Both the position numbers and the translations under genes were made by a program. Positions 1 to 6,700 of a DNA stretch of 8,680 nt are shown in pieces. The stretch covers positions 1 through 8,680 of the forward strand of contig JBBDYH010000012.1 of assembly GCA_040901795.1 (NCBI GenBank), written 5' to 3'. This stretch comes from JBBDYH01 sp040901795. Its GTDB lineage: Bacteria > Planctomycetota > Planctomycetia > Pirellulales > JALHPA01. The notes under the pieces are model-generated. The model saw only the letters and a program-made list of their open reading frames with translations. It was not told the DNA's origin and made no database searches. Position 1 is the first letter of the stretch; the number at the start of each line of letters is the position of its first letter.

Positions 1-39
1 TAAAACAACAACGCCTCAAACAACCGTTTTCGCGCAGCC

Positions 40-52
40 CAGGCTCTGCCTG
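40..52. repeat. Short palindrome, AGGC-TCT-GCCT core
   Basis: The sequence CAGGC-TCT-GCCTG is a perfect 5-bp stem with a three-base loop, lying 8 bases beyond the stop codon of the small PQQ-like gene. Its core AGGCTCTGCCT is identical to the core of the palindrome at 8059-8075 and closely related to those at 8029-8047, 8111-8125 and 8136-8158. Seeing the same core at both ends of the window supports a dispersed REP-like family rather than a chance hairpin. It could also act as a weak 3' end hairpin for the minus-strand gene, but no T-run follows. Confidence 0.5.
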
Positions 53-60
53 CCGGCAAA

Positions 61-420
61 CTACGGCACGCCCCCCGCTGCACCATGGCTAATTCGACTT
101 GCGGCCGCTTGCTCGACCACGACTTGAGAACTCTGCCCGCGGACCGATATCAGTGACGTCGGTGTGCCTGCGCCGTAGCCCTTCATGGCGTTATGCCAGA
201 GGATTTCGCCGGTCAGTGGGTCGAGCGCATAGATGTAGCCGTTTGTCGACACAATCAAGCGGTCGCCATCGAGCAGCAGAGTGACATATCCGCTCTTCAT
301 CTGGTCGTTCGACCACACAATTTCACCCGTGTCGCGATCGAGCGCCACGGCCCAGCCATTCAGCCCCACGAAGACCAACTGGTCGATTTCGCGCTCGTGC
401 GCTGGGTGAGGTTGATTCAT
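61..420 (-). CDS. Small PQQ-binding-like beta-propeller repeat protein
   Basis: A 119-residue protein with two propeller-blade repeats of the PQQ/quinoprotein type: residues about 24-36 (AVALDRDTGEIVW) and about 63-75 (IYALDPLTGEILW), each with the A-L-D-x-x-T-G-E-I-x-W signature. A complete propeller needs six to eight blades, so this is a two-blade unit that would have to oligomerise or act as a partner. No signal peptide is seen, so it is probably cytoplasmic. The open frame extends upstream to 495, but that part runs into the HTH gene; the ATG at 420 gives MNQPHP and sits 14 bases after the HTH stop codon, with no clear Shine-Dalgarno, which suggests coupling to the upstream gene. The tail (residues 86-119) is Gly/Ala/Ser-rich and has no recognised motif. 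The function is unknown; a role as a sensor or scaffold is only inference. Confidence 0.8.
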   Translation of the reverse strand: MNQPHPAHEREIDQLVFVGLNGWAVALDRDTGEIVWSNDQMKSGYVTLLLDGDRLIVSTNGYIYALDPLTGEILWHNAMKGYGAGTPTSLISVRGQSSQVVVEQAAASRISHGAAGGVP

Positions 421-434
421 AGACGTTGCGTCGG

Positions 435-764
435 TTAGCCCTTTTGCAGCTCGTATCCGAGCACGCCGGCCAAGCGGTCGAGCACGTCGGACCATAAAGT
501 ACGTTCGCCGGTCAAAAACTCGTCGAGCAACAGGGGCGCGATCCCGATTCGGGTGGCAATCTCTGCCAAGGATACCTCGCTGGCATGGACCGCACGCCGC
601 AATTCACCGCTTAACGTTGCTTCGTCACTTGCCTCTTTGCGCATCCGATTCCGCCGCTCAAGATCAGGAAGCTCTTGCGCGATTTGCTCCTGATACTGCC
701 GCAAACGACTCCGTTCGGCTTCAGTTAGGTCGCGCTTCACTCGCCTAATCTGACGATCGCTCAT
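435..764 (-). CDS. XRE-like helix-turn-helix protein
   Basis: A 109-residue basic protein. Residues 1-45 are a charged helical stretch rich in Arg, Glu and Gln (RRVKRDLTEAERSRLRQYQ), probably an oligomerising helix. Residues about 51-103 form a lambda-repressor-like fold: LRRAV, then SLAEIATRIGI as the first helix and turn, LLLDEFLTGERTL as the recognition part, and VLDRLAGVLGYEL as the closing helix. This is the layout of small Cro/C1-type DNA-binding proteins. The start is supported by AGGTG at 770-774, five bases ahead of the ATG; this site overlaps the TAG stop of the sialidase gene, so translation of the two is very likely coupled. It lies between a secreted sialidase and a small PQQ-like protein, and may control this cluster. 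The DNA target is not visible. The fold assignment is fairly secure, the role inferred. Confidence 0.82.
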   Translation of the reverse strand: MSDRQIRRVKRDLTEAERSRLRQYQEQIAQELPDLERRNRMRKEASDEATLSGELRRAVHASEVSLAEIATRIGIAPLLLDEFLTGERTLWSDVLDRLAGVLGYELQKG

Positions 765-769
765 GACTG

Positions 770-774
770 CACCT
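770..774 (-). promoter_or_regulatory. Ribosome binding site overlapping the sialidase stop
   Basis: On the minus strand AGGTG precedes the HTH gene ATG by five bases and shares bases with the TAG stop codon of the sialidase gene (773-775). Ribosomes ending the sialidase would stop on the start site of the regulator, a classic coupling arrangement. Confidence 0.6.
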
Positions 775-1933
775 ATCGTGGTTCAGACTCTTTCACCCAC
801 TCCGCCGAAAATCGACTCAGCAAGATCTTCTGATACGGCGACTTCTCCCCCGCTTCATGCAAACACAGAATCGTCCCATCGGCCAGCCGCCCCAGGCACG
901 AGTACGCCGACGGCCCTTCCCACAATACACGCGCATGCGGCCACGTCTTGCCTTCGTCCGTGCTCATTCGCACCATCATCCGCTCGCGGCGGGTGGAGGC
1001 GGGGTTCGAGAAGAGAATCTCACCCGACACAGTATCCGTCGGCCAGCGATATCGCAAAATGCTGGCCTGGCAAACGGGCTCGATCAACGCTTCATCGCGA
1101 TACGGCTCGCTCCAGGTCAGCCCACCGTCTTCACTCAGCGAAACCTGTCGATGCTGTTTCGTCTTGTCGGCATTGCGGATGTTGAGCATCAGCCGCCCGT
1201 CGGCCAACTCGACCACCTGGCACTCGTTGCAACCGTCGACCGTCTTGCCGCCCTGCTTCCACGTCTTGCCATGATCGTCGGAGTAAATCACGTGTGAAAA
1301 CCGGCCCGTGTTCTTCTGGTCGCAGGGAATGACAAGTCGGCCGCGATGCGTGCCGCGCGTGATCTGAATGCCAATCCCGGGCCCGGTCGCGTACCAACCC
1401 CAGGCCGGGTCCTTCACGTCGCTCGTGATGTCGCGCGGCGCCGCCCAGGTCTGGCCCTCGTCTTTGCTATGGGTAATCCAGACTGTCCGGGTCCCCTTAC
1501 TCTTGCCGGCTGAGATTGCCGCTTCGTTGTCCTTGCCCAGGTTGTGCGTCATCAAGAGCCAAATCGTGCCGGTCGAATGATCGAACGCAGGGCAGGGGTT
1601 GCCGCAGGTGTTCGGCCCTTCGTCCCACACCACGCTCTGCTTCGACCACGTCTTGCCGCCGTCGGTCGATCGCTTCATCACCAGGTCGATGTTGCCCGTG
1701 TCGCTGGTTCCACCGCGGCGTCCCTCGGCCAGCGCAATCGCCGTTCCCGCAGGCGTTACCAGCAGCGACGGAATTCGATACGTGTGATAGGCATCCTCGC
1801 CGGCGGTAAACACGGCCGACTGCTGGAGTTGCCCGCCTTGATCGCCGGGCCCGCCGGCAACCTCCTGCCCCGGCAAATGGCGCGCGACGGTCCACGTTGC
1901 GAAGAGCACAAGCACTGACAAACACGTTCGCAT
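773..1933 (-). CDS. Secreted exo-sialidase-like BNR/Asp-box protein (GH33 type)
   Basis: A 386-residue six-bladed propeller hydrolase. Residues 1-17 (MRTCLSVLVLFATWTVA) are a signal peptide, so it is exported. The family hallmarks are all present: the YRIP motif at 52-55, whose Arg would bind the carboxylate of sialic acid; five Asp boxes (S-x-D-x-G-x-T-W) at 89-96, 156-163, 218-225, 267-274 and 324-331; a candidate acid/base Asp78 in TSDTGNID; Glu237 in the NEC...VELADG segment; Arg253 in LNIR; a third Arg at 315/316 after SNPAST; and the nucleophile Tyr344 in AYSCL. Thus the arginine triad and Tyr/Glu pair known for bacterial sialidases seem intact, although the mapping is from memory of family members. 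The frame is open to 1987, but the ATG at 1933 has AAGGAG seven bases ahead and gives the signal peptide directly. The substrate could be sialic acid or another sugar acid of environmental polysaccharides. First gene of the minus-strand cluster. Confidence 0.9.
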   Translation of the reverse strand: MRTCLSVLVLFATWTVARHLPGQEVAGGPGDQGGQLQQSAVFTAGEDAYHTYRIPSLLVTPAGTAIALAEGRRGGTSDTGNIDLVMKRSTDGGKTWSKQSVVWDEGPNTCGNPCPAFDHSTGTIWLLMTHNLGKDNEAAISAGKSKGTRTVWITHSKDEGQTWAAPRDITSDVKDPAWGWYATGPGIGIQITRGTHRGRLVIPCDQKNTGRFSHVIYSDDHGKTWKQGGKTVDGCNECQVVELADGRLMLNIRNADKTKQHRQVSLSEDGGLTWSEPYRDEALIEPVCQASILRYRWPTDTVSGEILFSNPASTRRERMMVRMSTDEGKTWPHARVLWEGPSAYSCLGRLADGTILCLHEAGEKSPYQKILLSRFSAEWVKESEPR

Positions 1934-1940
1934 GGTTAGG

Positions 1941-1946
1941 CTCCTT
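1941..1946 (-). promoter_or_regulatory. Shine-Dalgarno fixing the sialidase start
   Basis: AAGGAG on the minus strand, seven bases before the ATG at 1933. It is the strongest ribosome binding site in the window and chooses this start over the two upstream ATGs in the same frame at 1987 and 1960. Confidence 0.8.
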
Positions 1947-2031
1947 AGATCGATTGTCATGCTACAATGTACCCGCCCCGTTTGCATTACTCACGTGTAA
2001 GGTGCCTCGTTAGCCGCTCCGCCAACCCGCC

Positions 2032-2146
2032 ATGTCCCTTCGCAAAGATTTCCGCCTTCGTCCAATGGGCGCGCGACCACGTGGCGGGTGACGAAAAAGA
2101 CGAGGCCCAGATCTTCCTCGATCGCCTCTTCCAGGCCTTCGGCTAG
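2032..2146 (+). pseudogene. Remnant of a DNA methyltransferase N-terminus
   Basis: In the frame that starts at 2033, the plus strand reads KISAFVQWARDHV and then GDEKDEAQIFLDRLFQAFG before a TAG at 2144-2146. This pattern (short helix, GDEKxEAQ, FLDRLFQAFG) matches what I recall of the first residues of large class I SAM-dependent DNA methyltransferases of type II/MmeI-like systems. There is no in-frame start: an ATG at 2032 begins MSL in another frame and would join the conserved frame if one base near 2040-2041 were removed (MSLAKISAF), so a one-base insertion is likely. Nothing after the stop resembles the rest of a methylase, and a palindromic repeat begins 20 bases later. The minus-strand open frame over the same bases is a shadow. 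The family assignment is from memory and moderate; the broken state is clear if it holds. Confidence 0.5.
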
Positions 2147-2166
2147 CGCGGTCTCTTCGTCCAACA

Positions 2167-2186
2167 GCCCCAGCAGGGGCGACATT
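2167..2186. repeat. GCCCC-N4-GGGGC-GACATT palindrome, copy 1
   Basis: GCCCC (2167-2171), loop AGCA, GGGGC (2176-2180), then GACATT. The second copy at 2241-2260 has the same stem and the same GACATT tail but a different loop (GGAC). A conserved stem and tail with a free loop argues for a REP-like repeat family. This copy lies 20 bases past the stop of the methylase remnant. Confidence 0.55.
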
Positions 2187-2240
2187 CTCTAGCCGGGCGG
2201 CGCACGCCCCCGGTCAACCGCAATTCAAGAAAACAGAAAA

Positions 2241-2260
2241 GCCCCGGACGGGGCGACATT
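2241..2260. repeat. GCCCC-N4-GGGGC-GACATT palindrome, copy 2
   Basis: GCCCC (2241-2245), loop GGAC, GGGGC (2250-2254) and the same GACATT tail as copy 1, preceded by an A-rich stretch (2228-2240). It sits in the noncoding stretch between the two broken R-M genes. The A-run before and the G+C stem would also read as a hairpin plus T-run on the minus strand, so a terminator for minus-strand transcripts coming from the HNH gene is possible. Confidence 0.55.
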
Positions 2261-2361
2261 GCTCCCACCCGCGCCGCCGCTGACCTGTCGCCCTTCCGAT
2301 CCGCCTAGCATCACCCCCTCGCCTTAGTTACGAGAGAAGGAGCCTCCCAACATACCGCGAG

Positions 2362-2520
2362 ATGCCCAACGAAGCGGATACCTGTCGCCGATACGTCGTT
2401 CCAAAGCTCCAAGCCGCGCGTTGAGATGAGGAACCGCACCGCCTCAACGAGAAGTGACTTTCACCGATGGCTCGATCGTAGTTGTTGGCCGACAAGATCG
2501 TCGGCGGACCGCAAAGCTAG
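2362..2520 (+). pseudogene. Remnant of a type I restriction subunit (HsdR-like) N-terminus
   Basis: From the ATG at 2362 the plus strand reads MPNEADTCRRYVVPKLQAAR, then a TGA at 2422-2424, then in the same frame DEEPHRLNEK and another TGA at 2455. One base back (frame of 2454) it goes on as VTFTDGSIVVVGRQDRRR. Joined, this matches the start of HsdR/DEAD-box type I restriction subunits as I know them (E-A-x-T-C-R-x-Y-V-x-P-K-L-x-A-A-G-W, then F-T-D-G-R-I-V-V-V-G). The first TGA falls exactly where the family has Trp, a TGG to TGA change; the second results from a one-base deletion near 2454. Likeness is lost near 2520, before the nuclease and helicase motifs. AGAAGGAG stands at 2335-2342, 19 bases ahead of the ATG, too far for a normal site. 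It is dead by two lesions plus truncation. Confidence 0.68.
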
Positions 2521-2577
2521 CGCTTACCATGCATGCCTTTCAAACCGCCCAGTTCTGCGCAGCCGCTGTATCAGCGG

Positions 2578-3423
2578 TCATGCCGGCCGCTTTGGAACAC
2601 GTGGATCCGGGCGAACGGGCCGCCAAACGACGACCCCATAACCGGTCGCGCCTGAGTTCGCGAACAACTTAAGCCTTGTGAAAAGGAGTGGGCATCCCGG
2701 CCGCTCTGGATCCTCGACCCAGTCAAAACGGCCCGAATACATTGGGCGCTTTTCTTCAATGGCTAGTGTGAAGGCGACCGTACCAAGCCAAACGGAGGCG
2801 TCGTCCGCGTTACCGAGAATCAAGGGCAGTATCGGAACTTCATCGCGCGGAATCTTGCCCAGTGATCCAACGGCGAAACCATACGCCGCCTTTGCGAGAA
2901 GGCGAGCGAACGACGTGACGTCCCAGTTCACAGTCATGCGGATGCTGTCTGTTTTGAGATCCCGCGCGACTGCCGCCGGATCTTTCCCGAAGTGGATGGT
3001 TTCGAAACCCTGCTGTACGTCTACACCGGCAACGCCACTTCGCCCCTCAAATAGCCCAGGAGGGGAAAGCAGCGGCAAATGGACAAAGGCTGGGAACGCA
3101 TCAGCAGGCACCTTAACCTCCTCAAATTGACCGTCGCGGTTCACTTGAATTGGAAGATGAGAAGGACGCTTCTTCCGGTGCCGCGTTGGAAGACCCGCGA
3201 CAACCCGAGCATCACGCATGAAGCCGCCCGCTACCTTGCCTTCAAATGCGGAAGTAATCGCATTGCACTTCGTGCAGCTCGCAAGAGGCAAGACGAAGTT
3301 CCCACCCAGCGAAAGTGGAATCACATGCTCATCGGATAGACCGTCATCAGAACCACAGTAGATGCACTCACCGACGACGGCGCCTCGCGTTGTATTGTGG
3401 ACTTCTAAAGTTGGAATATTCAT
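2578..3423 (-). CDS. HNH-type endonuclease downstream of type IIG enzyme
   Basis: A 281-residue protein (from the ATG at 3423) with an N-terminal zinc-knuckle nuclease motif: C20-x-x-C23, then D31-E32-H33 in SDEHVIPLSLGG, then C50-x-x-C53-N54. The DEHVIP element with flanking CxxC pairs is the beta-beta-alpha-metal core of HNH nucleases, His33 being the likely general base. The middle Asn of a classical HNH is not in its normal place (Asn42 is eight residues before Cys50). The remaining 220 residues have no motif I recognise; they probably bind DNA or a partner. The frame is open to a GTG at 3486 and ATG at 3483, just 7 bases after the type IIG stop; I prefer 3423 because AAGAG stands four bases ahead and the first 21 residues of the long form look uninformative. 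It probably shares a transcript with the type IIG gene. Whether it restricts DNA on its own or assists its neighbour is unknown. Confidence 0.8.
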   Translation of the reverse strand: MNIPTLEVHNTTRGAVVGECIYCGSDDGLSDEHVIPLSLGGNFVLPLASCTKCNAITSAFEGKVAGGFMRDARVVAGLPTRHRKKRPSHLPIQVNRDGQFEEVKVPADAFPAFVHLPLLSPPGLFEGRSGVAGVDVQQGFETIHFGKDPAAVARDLKTDSIRMTVNWDVTSFARLLAKAAYGFAVGSLGKIPRDEVPILPLILGNADDASVWLGTVAFTLAIEEKRPMYSGRFDWVEDPERPGCPLLFTRLKLFANSGATGYGVVVWRPVRPDPRVPKRPA

Positions 3424-3490
3424 GTTGCTCTTAACGATTTGGTAACTCGGTACGGCCTTGCCGACGCCTCGATGATGCGCCATCACTCAT

Positions 3491-6400
3491 TCAGTCGGCA
3501 TTGCCAGCTTCGTCGGCCGCCACTTCCTCAACGCTGTCAGCGCGCCCAGGTGCCGTCGCTTCTTCGACGATGCGAATCTCGTTGTCGGTCAGCTCATAAA
3601 GCTCGTAAACCAGCTCGTCGATCTGCCGATCCGTCGCGGCAATTCGTCGGTCCAACACTGTCTTTTGTTGCGGCATGCGTGTTTCCCGGCGGCGCGCGTG
3701 CAGATTAAGCAGCCGACCAGCAAGCGATTCGATTTGAGCCACCTGATCGAGCTTGCCATTGCGCGCGTGCGCCACGTTGAACACCGGCAGTGCGCGAATG
3801 GTCTTGGGATACGTGTGAAATCCTCCTCCAATCCGTACCCCTTCTCCACTGAGCATGAGGTAGTAATACGCAGAAACGAGACGGCTTGCCAACAGACCGA
3901 GCAGCAGATCGAGACTGTACTCTTTCGACAAATTCACAGCCTGATCGTCGAAGTCGCGCCATGTGCGCGCTTCTGACGCACGTTGAGCACACAAAATCGT
4001 ATGGTCACAATAAAGCCCCGACCCGTCCAAGGTCAGCTCAAGGCGATGCGTACCGGTAATGTCACGAATCATTAGTTTAGGCAATTCGAAAAACTTCACG
4101 TCGCGTGGGCCGTACATCTTATCCGCTAGGGCCCATTCAACATACTTGCCGTCCCACTCAACCGAATACCGGTAGAGGTTTCGACCCGACACCGTCTTCC
4201 TGCACGTAGGTGTCTCCTTTCGATTGCGAAGAACAAAGTCCTTTCCGAACTTGGCCTTAATGCGGCTCGACATCTGGGCGCCGTAGTTCACCCAACACAT
4301 TTCTCCAACCGAGACACTACGGTCCTCTACACGTCGGCAAAGGTCGATTGCGCTGTCGGAGAGATCAAGACGCAACATTTCCTCATATTGATCGAGAAAT
4401 CGACGCTGTAGGATTCCATGCCTTGAAACAATCGTCCCAGCATGGGACTTTGTCGCCTCAGGGCCGGGTCCCCGTACGTCAACATGATGTGCCTTAGGAG
4501 GCTGGCGCTTCACAAAAACAGGAATTATCGTAATAACTGGCACACGACCAAAAACTCGAACGCGTCGCAGGTCCGCGATGCTGTCGATTTGGTAACGCTC
4601 GAGAAAGAATTTCCTTGAAAGCCGACCGTATTTTTGGATTGCATACGAGAACGGAATGATAAACGAGACGCGTCCTGCTTCGCGCGCGAGGCGAATGCTC
4701 TTTTCGAGAAATAGAATATATAAGTCCCAATGACGGTCCGCTGTAACGTAGCTGTTGCTTCTATTGACGTAATCGCGAATCAAGGGTGAAGTGTCAGTAA
4801 GTCCCCATGCATTGACATACGGTGGATTCCCAATCACCACATCAAACCCGCCGTCTTTGCCCTTGAAGATTTCTGGAAACTCCGTCCTCCAGTCGAACGC
4901 ATTGATCCGGTATTGCTCCTCTTCGTCCAGCAAGCTCATCTGGCGGTCTTTGTAGAAATCGGGCCCGATCAACGAATTGCCGCACTTGATGTTGTTGCCA
5001 AGGTCCGGCAGTGCGCGGTGACGGATGTCCAAGCGTAGCTGCCGCTGCAACGTCTCTCCGGTCTCTCCTTCGAGCACCTTGAGCAAAAGCGATAGCTTCG
5101 TCACCTCGACCGCTTGCGAATCGATATCGACGCCGTAGATGTTGTTGAGCAGGATTCGCTTCTTCTCGGCCGTCGCCAGATACCATTGCCCGCCGCGTCC
5201 CTGATAAACCTCCTTCGTGTGCTTCGCGCGACCGTCCTCCACGTACCAATCGCGATGCCAGTTCAGCAAAAACGTATACGCTCCCAACAGAAACGAACCC
5301 GACCCGCACGCCGGATCGAGTATCCGCAGCTTCTCGACTTGCTTAGGCTTCTTTCCCTCCACGAGCTTGCCGACTGTCTCCTTGACGATGTAATCGACGA
5401 TGTAGGCGGGTGTGTAGTACACTCCGCCGGCCTTCTTCACCTCGGGCTTGTCCTCAATCCTTGCTTGCCCGCCGGCCGTGAGTCGGATCACTTTCCCCAG
5501 GAACTGCTCGTAGACCTGTCCCAGGATTTCGGCCGGCAGCACCGAGAACTCGTAGGGGCAATCCGGGTAGTACAGGCTCTTCAGAATCTCCTTGAGTGGC
5601 TTGTCGTCGAGCTTGAGCGACGGCGTCAGGTCGTCAGGCGCTTCGGCGCGCCCGCGCTCGGGCTCGAAGTGAAAGAGGCCGGAGTTATAGCGGTCGTCGG
5701 CACGGTAAAAGAGCTCACACAGGCGCTTGTAGCACTGTGTGCCGTTGGCGATTGCCGCAAGCTGCTGGTACGTCTCAATGCCGCGGTCCTCGCACATCCG
5801 CAAAAAAATGATCCGGTCGATCGTTCGCTGCACGGCGAAGTTGAGCTGCCGCGCGTCGAGGTCGTTGCGCAAGGCGAAGTTCCGGGCTAATACCTCGCGC
5901 CACTGCGAGATTTCTTCGAGGAACGCCGCATCGACTTCGGTTGTGCCTCGCTTGAGCCGCGTCGTCTCGGCGTACTTGTCAAAACTCCCCTTCAGAACGG
6001 CGTCCTTCGAGAAAGTACTGGTCAGCTCGTCCCAACGGTCCAGGTAATCCGTATAGCTCAAGAGTAAGATCCGCGCCGTGGATGGTTTGTCGTCCGGCGC
6101 GGGCTTGATGCGACAGTCGTAAACCGCCAATTCTTCGAAGTCCGTGAGGATCGACAGCGGCAGCTTCGCGCTCCAGGCGTACCGGCGAAGCTGGTACGCT
6201 GGGCTGACGGCGTCGCGGATGGCCACGCTCGGACGCTTCGCTTCCAAAAAGAATATCCGCCGCCCGCCAACACGGAAGCAGTAGTCAGGCGCCTTGGTCG
6301 CCACGCCCACCTTGATCGCGTCCTCATGGATCACGTCCCGATACGCCTCCGCATAGCCCAGGCGGTTATCCATGTCCCAGCCCAGTGCGGCAAACAGCGG

Positions 6401-6517
6401 GTTGAGAAAATCCTGCCGCAGAAGTGTCTCGTTGTATTGTTGGCTGCGGTAGGTATCCCGATTGCGGTTAAAGCGGTCGATAAGCGCGGCGACAATGGCG
6501 CGAGTTGATTCGTCCAA
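3491..6517 (-). CDS. Type IIG restriction-modification enzyme (RM fused, Eco57I/LlaGI-like style)
   Basis: A single chain of 1008 residues combining restriction and methylation. The nuclease domain (about 1-190) has the PD-(D/E)xK pattern: Asp78 in APDYCF and Glu92-Ala-Lys94 in FFLEAKRP, followed by QLRRYAW at 109-115. A helical connector (about 195-380) contains NFAVQRTIDRIIFLRMCEDR. The gamma-class N6-adenine methylase has motif I DPACGSGSF at 401-409 for SAM binding, GVDID at 462-466, and the catalytic NPPY at 564-567, with YYTPAYIVDYIV just before. The target recognition domain spans about 720-915 and a coiled helical tail about 925-985. All catalytic residues are intact, so it should cut and modify. 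The start is a TTG at 6517, supported by AAGAAGG eight bases ahead; the same frame stays open to another TTG at 6568. No ATG exists in this part. No separate specificity or methylase gene is needed, which fits its isolation. Confidence 0.93.
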   Translation of the reverse strand: MDESTRAIVAALIDRFNRNRDTYRSQQYNETLLRQDFLNPLFAALGWDMDNRLGYAEAYRDVIHEDAIKVGVATKAPDYCFRVGGRRIFFLEAKRPSVAIRDAVSPAYQLRRYAWSAKLPLSILTDFEELAVYDCRIKPAPDDKPSTARILLLSYTDYLDRWDELTSTFSKDAVLKGSFDKYAETTRLKRGTTEVDAAFLEEISQWREVLARNFALRNDLDARQLNFAVQRTIDRIIFLRMCEDRGIETYQQLAAIANGTQCYKRLCELFYRADDRYNSGLFHFEPERGRAEAPDDLTPSLKLDDKPLKEILKSLYYPDCPYEFSVLPAEILGQVYEQFLGKVIRLTAGGQARIEDKPEVKKAGGVYYTPAYIVDYIVKETVGKLVEGKKPKQVEKLRILDPACGSGSFLLGAYTFLLNWHRDWYVEDGRAKHTKEVYQGRGGQWYLATAEKKRILLNNIYGVDIDSQAVEVTKLSLLLKVLEGETGETLQRQLRLDIRHRALPDLGNNIKCGNSLIGPDFYKDRQMSLLDEEEQYRINAFDWRTEFPEIFKGKDGGFDVVIGNPPYVNAWGLTDTSPLIRDYVNRSNSYVTADRHWDLYILFLEKSIRLAREAGRVSFIIPFSYAIQKYGRLSRKFFLERYQIDSIADLRRVRVFGRVPVITIIPVFVKRQPPKAHHVDVRGPGPEATKSHAGTIVSRHGILQRRFLDQYEEMLRLDLSDSAIDLCRRVEDRSVSVGEMCWVNYGAQMSSRIKAKFGKDFVLRNRKETPTCRKTVSGRNLYRYSVEWDGKYVEWALADKMYGPRDVKFFELPKLMIRDITGTHRLELTLDGSGLYCDHTILCAQRASEARTWRDFDDQAVNLSKEYSLDLLLGLLASRLVSAYYYLMLSGEGVRIGGGFHTYPKTIRALPVFNVAHARNGKLDQVAQIESLAGRLLNLHARRRETRMPQQKTVLDRRIAATDRQIDELVYELYELTDNEIRIVEEATAPGRADSVEEVAADEAGNAD

Positions 6518-6525
6518 AATAGTGC

Positions 6526-6532
6526 CCTTCTT
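6526..6532 (-). promoter_or_regulatory. Ribosome binding site for the TTG start at 6517
   Basis: AAGAAGG on the minus strand, eight bases before TTG. It decides the start of the type IIG gene, because the longer TTG start at 6568 has no comparable site. The first base of the site is shared with the TGA stop of a five-codon frame, MKRFR (6549-6532), which might serve as a tiny leader. Confidence 0.5.
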
Positions 6533-6551
6533 CAGCGAAAGCGTTTCATTG

Positions 6552-6581
6552 AGTATGAAAAGCGGCAACGCAAATCGTCAA
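6552..6581 (-). promoter_or_regulatory. Candidate promoter of the type IIG gene
   Basis: On the minus strand TTGACG (6581-6576) and CATACT (6557-6552) stand 18 bases apart: five of six and four of six matches to the sigma70 consensus. Transcription would begin near 6545, giving a leader of about 28 bases that carries the AAGAAGG site and TTG start at 6517. This fits the shorter start and would exclude the longer one at 6568. Confidence 0.35.
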
Positions 6582-6700
6582 GGAAGATTAGCAATAGACT
6601 TTCGCTCGCTTTTTTGGGCGACAGCACTTCCTTGACCTCAACCTCGAAGTCGTCGCCTGCATCGACCGTCCCGGCGCACCGAGCATCCGCTCGCCGCAAT

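Noticed and set aside
1991..2185. 64-codon minus-strand frame before the sialidase
   Set aside because: It is the antisense of the methylase remnant; the plus strand carries the family-like GDEKxEAQ and FLDRLFQAFG pattern.
2422..2424. TGA read as Trp (recoding) in the HsdR-like remnant
   Set aside because: TGA is the stop codon of both the type IIG and the HNH genes here, and the remnant also has a frameshift and lacks the rest of the protein, so decay explains it better.
2488..2505. Inverted repeat GCCGAC-AAGATC-GTCGGC as a terminator for the HNH gene
   Set aside because: The stem is only 6 bp with no T-run on either strand, and it falls inside the HsdR-like remnant, where it can be explained by codon composition.
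5114..5890. 258-codon plus-strand frame inside the type IIG gene
   Set aside because: It lies wholly opposite the methylase and connector region, shows no motif, and is explained by high G+C antisense openness.
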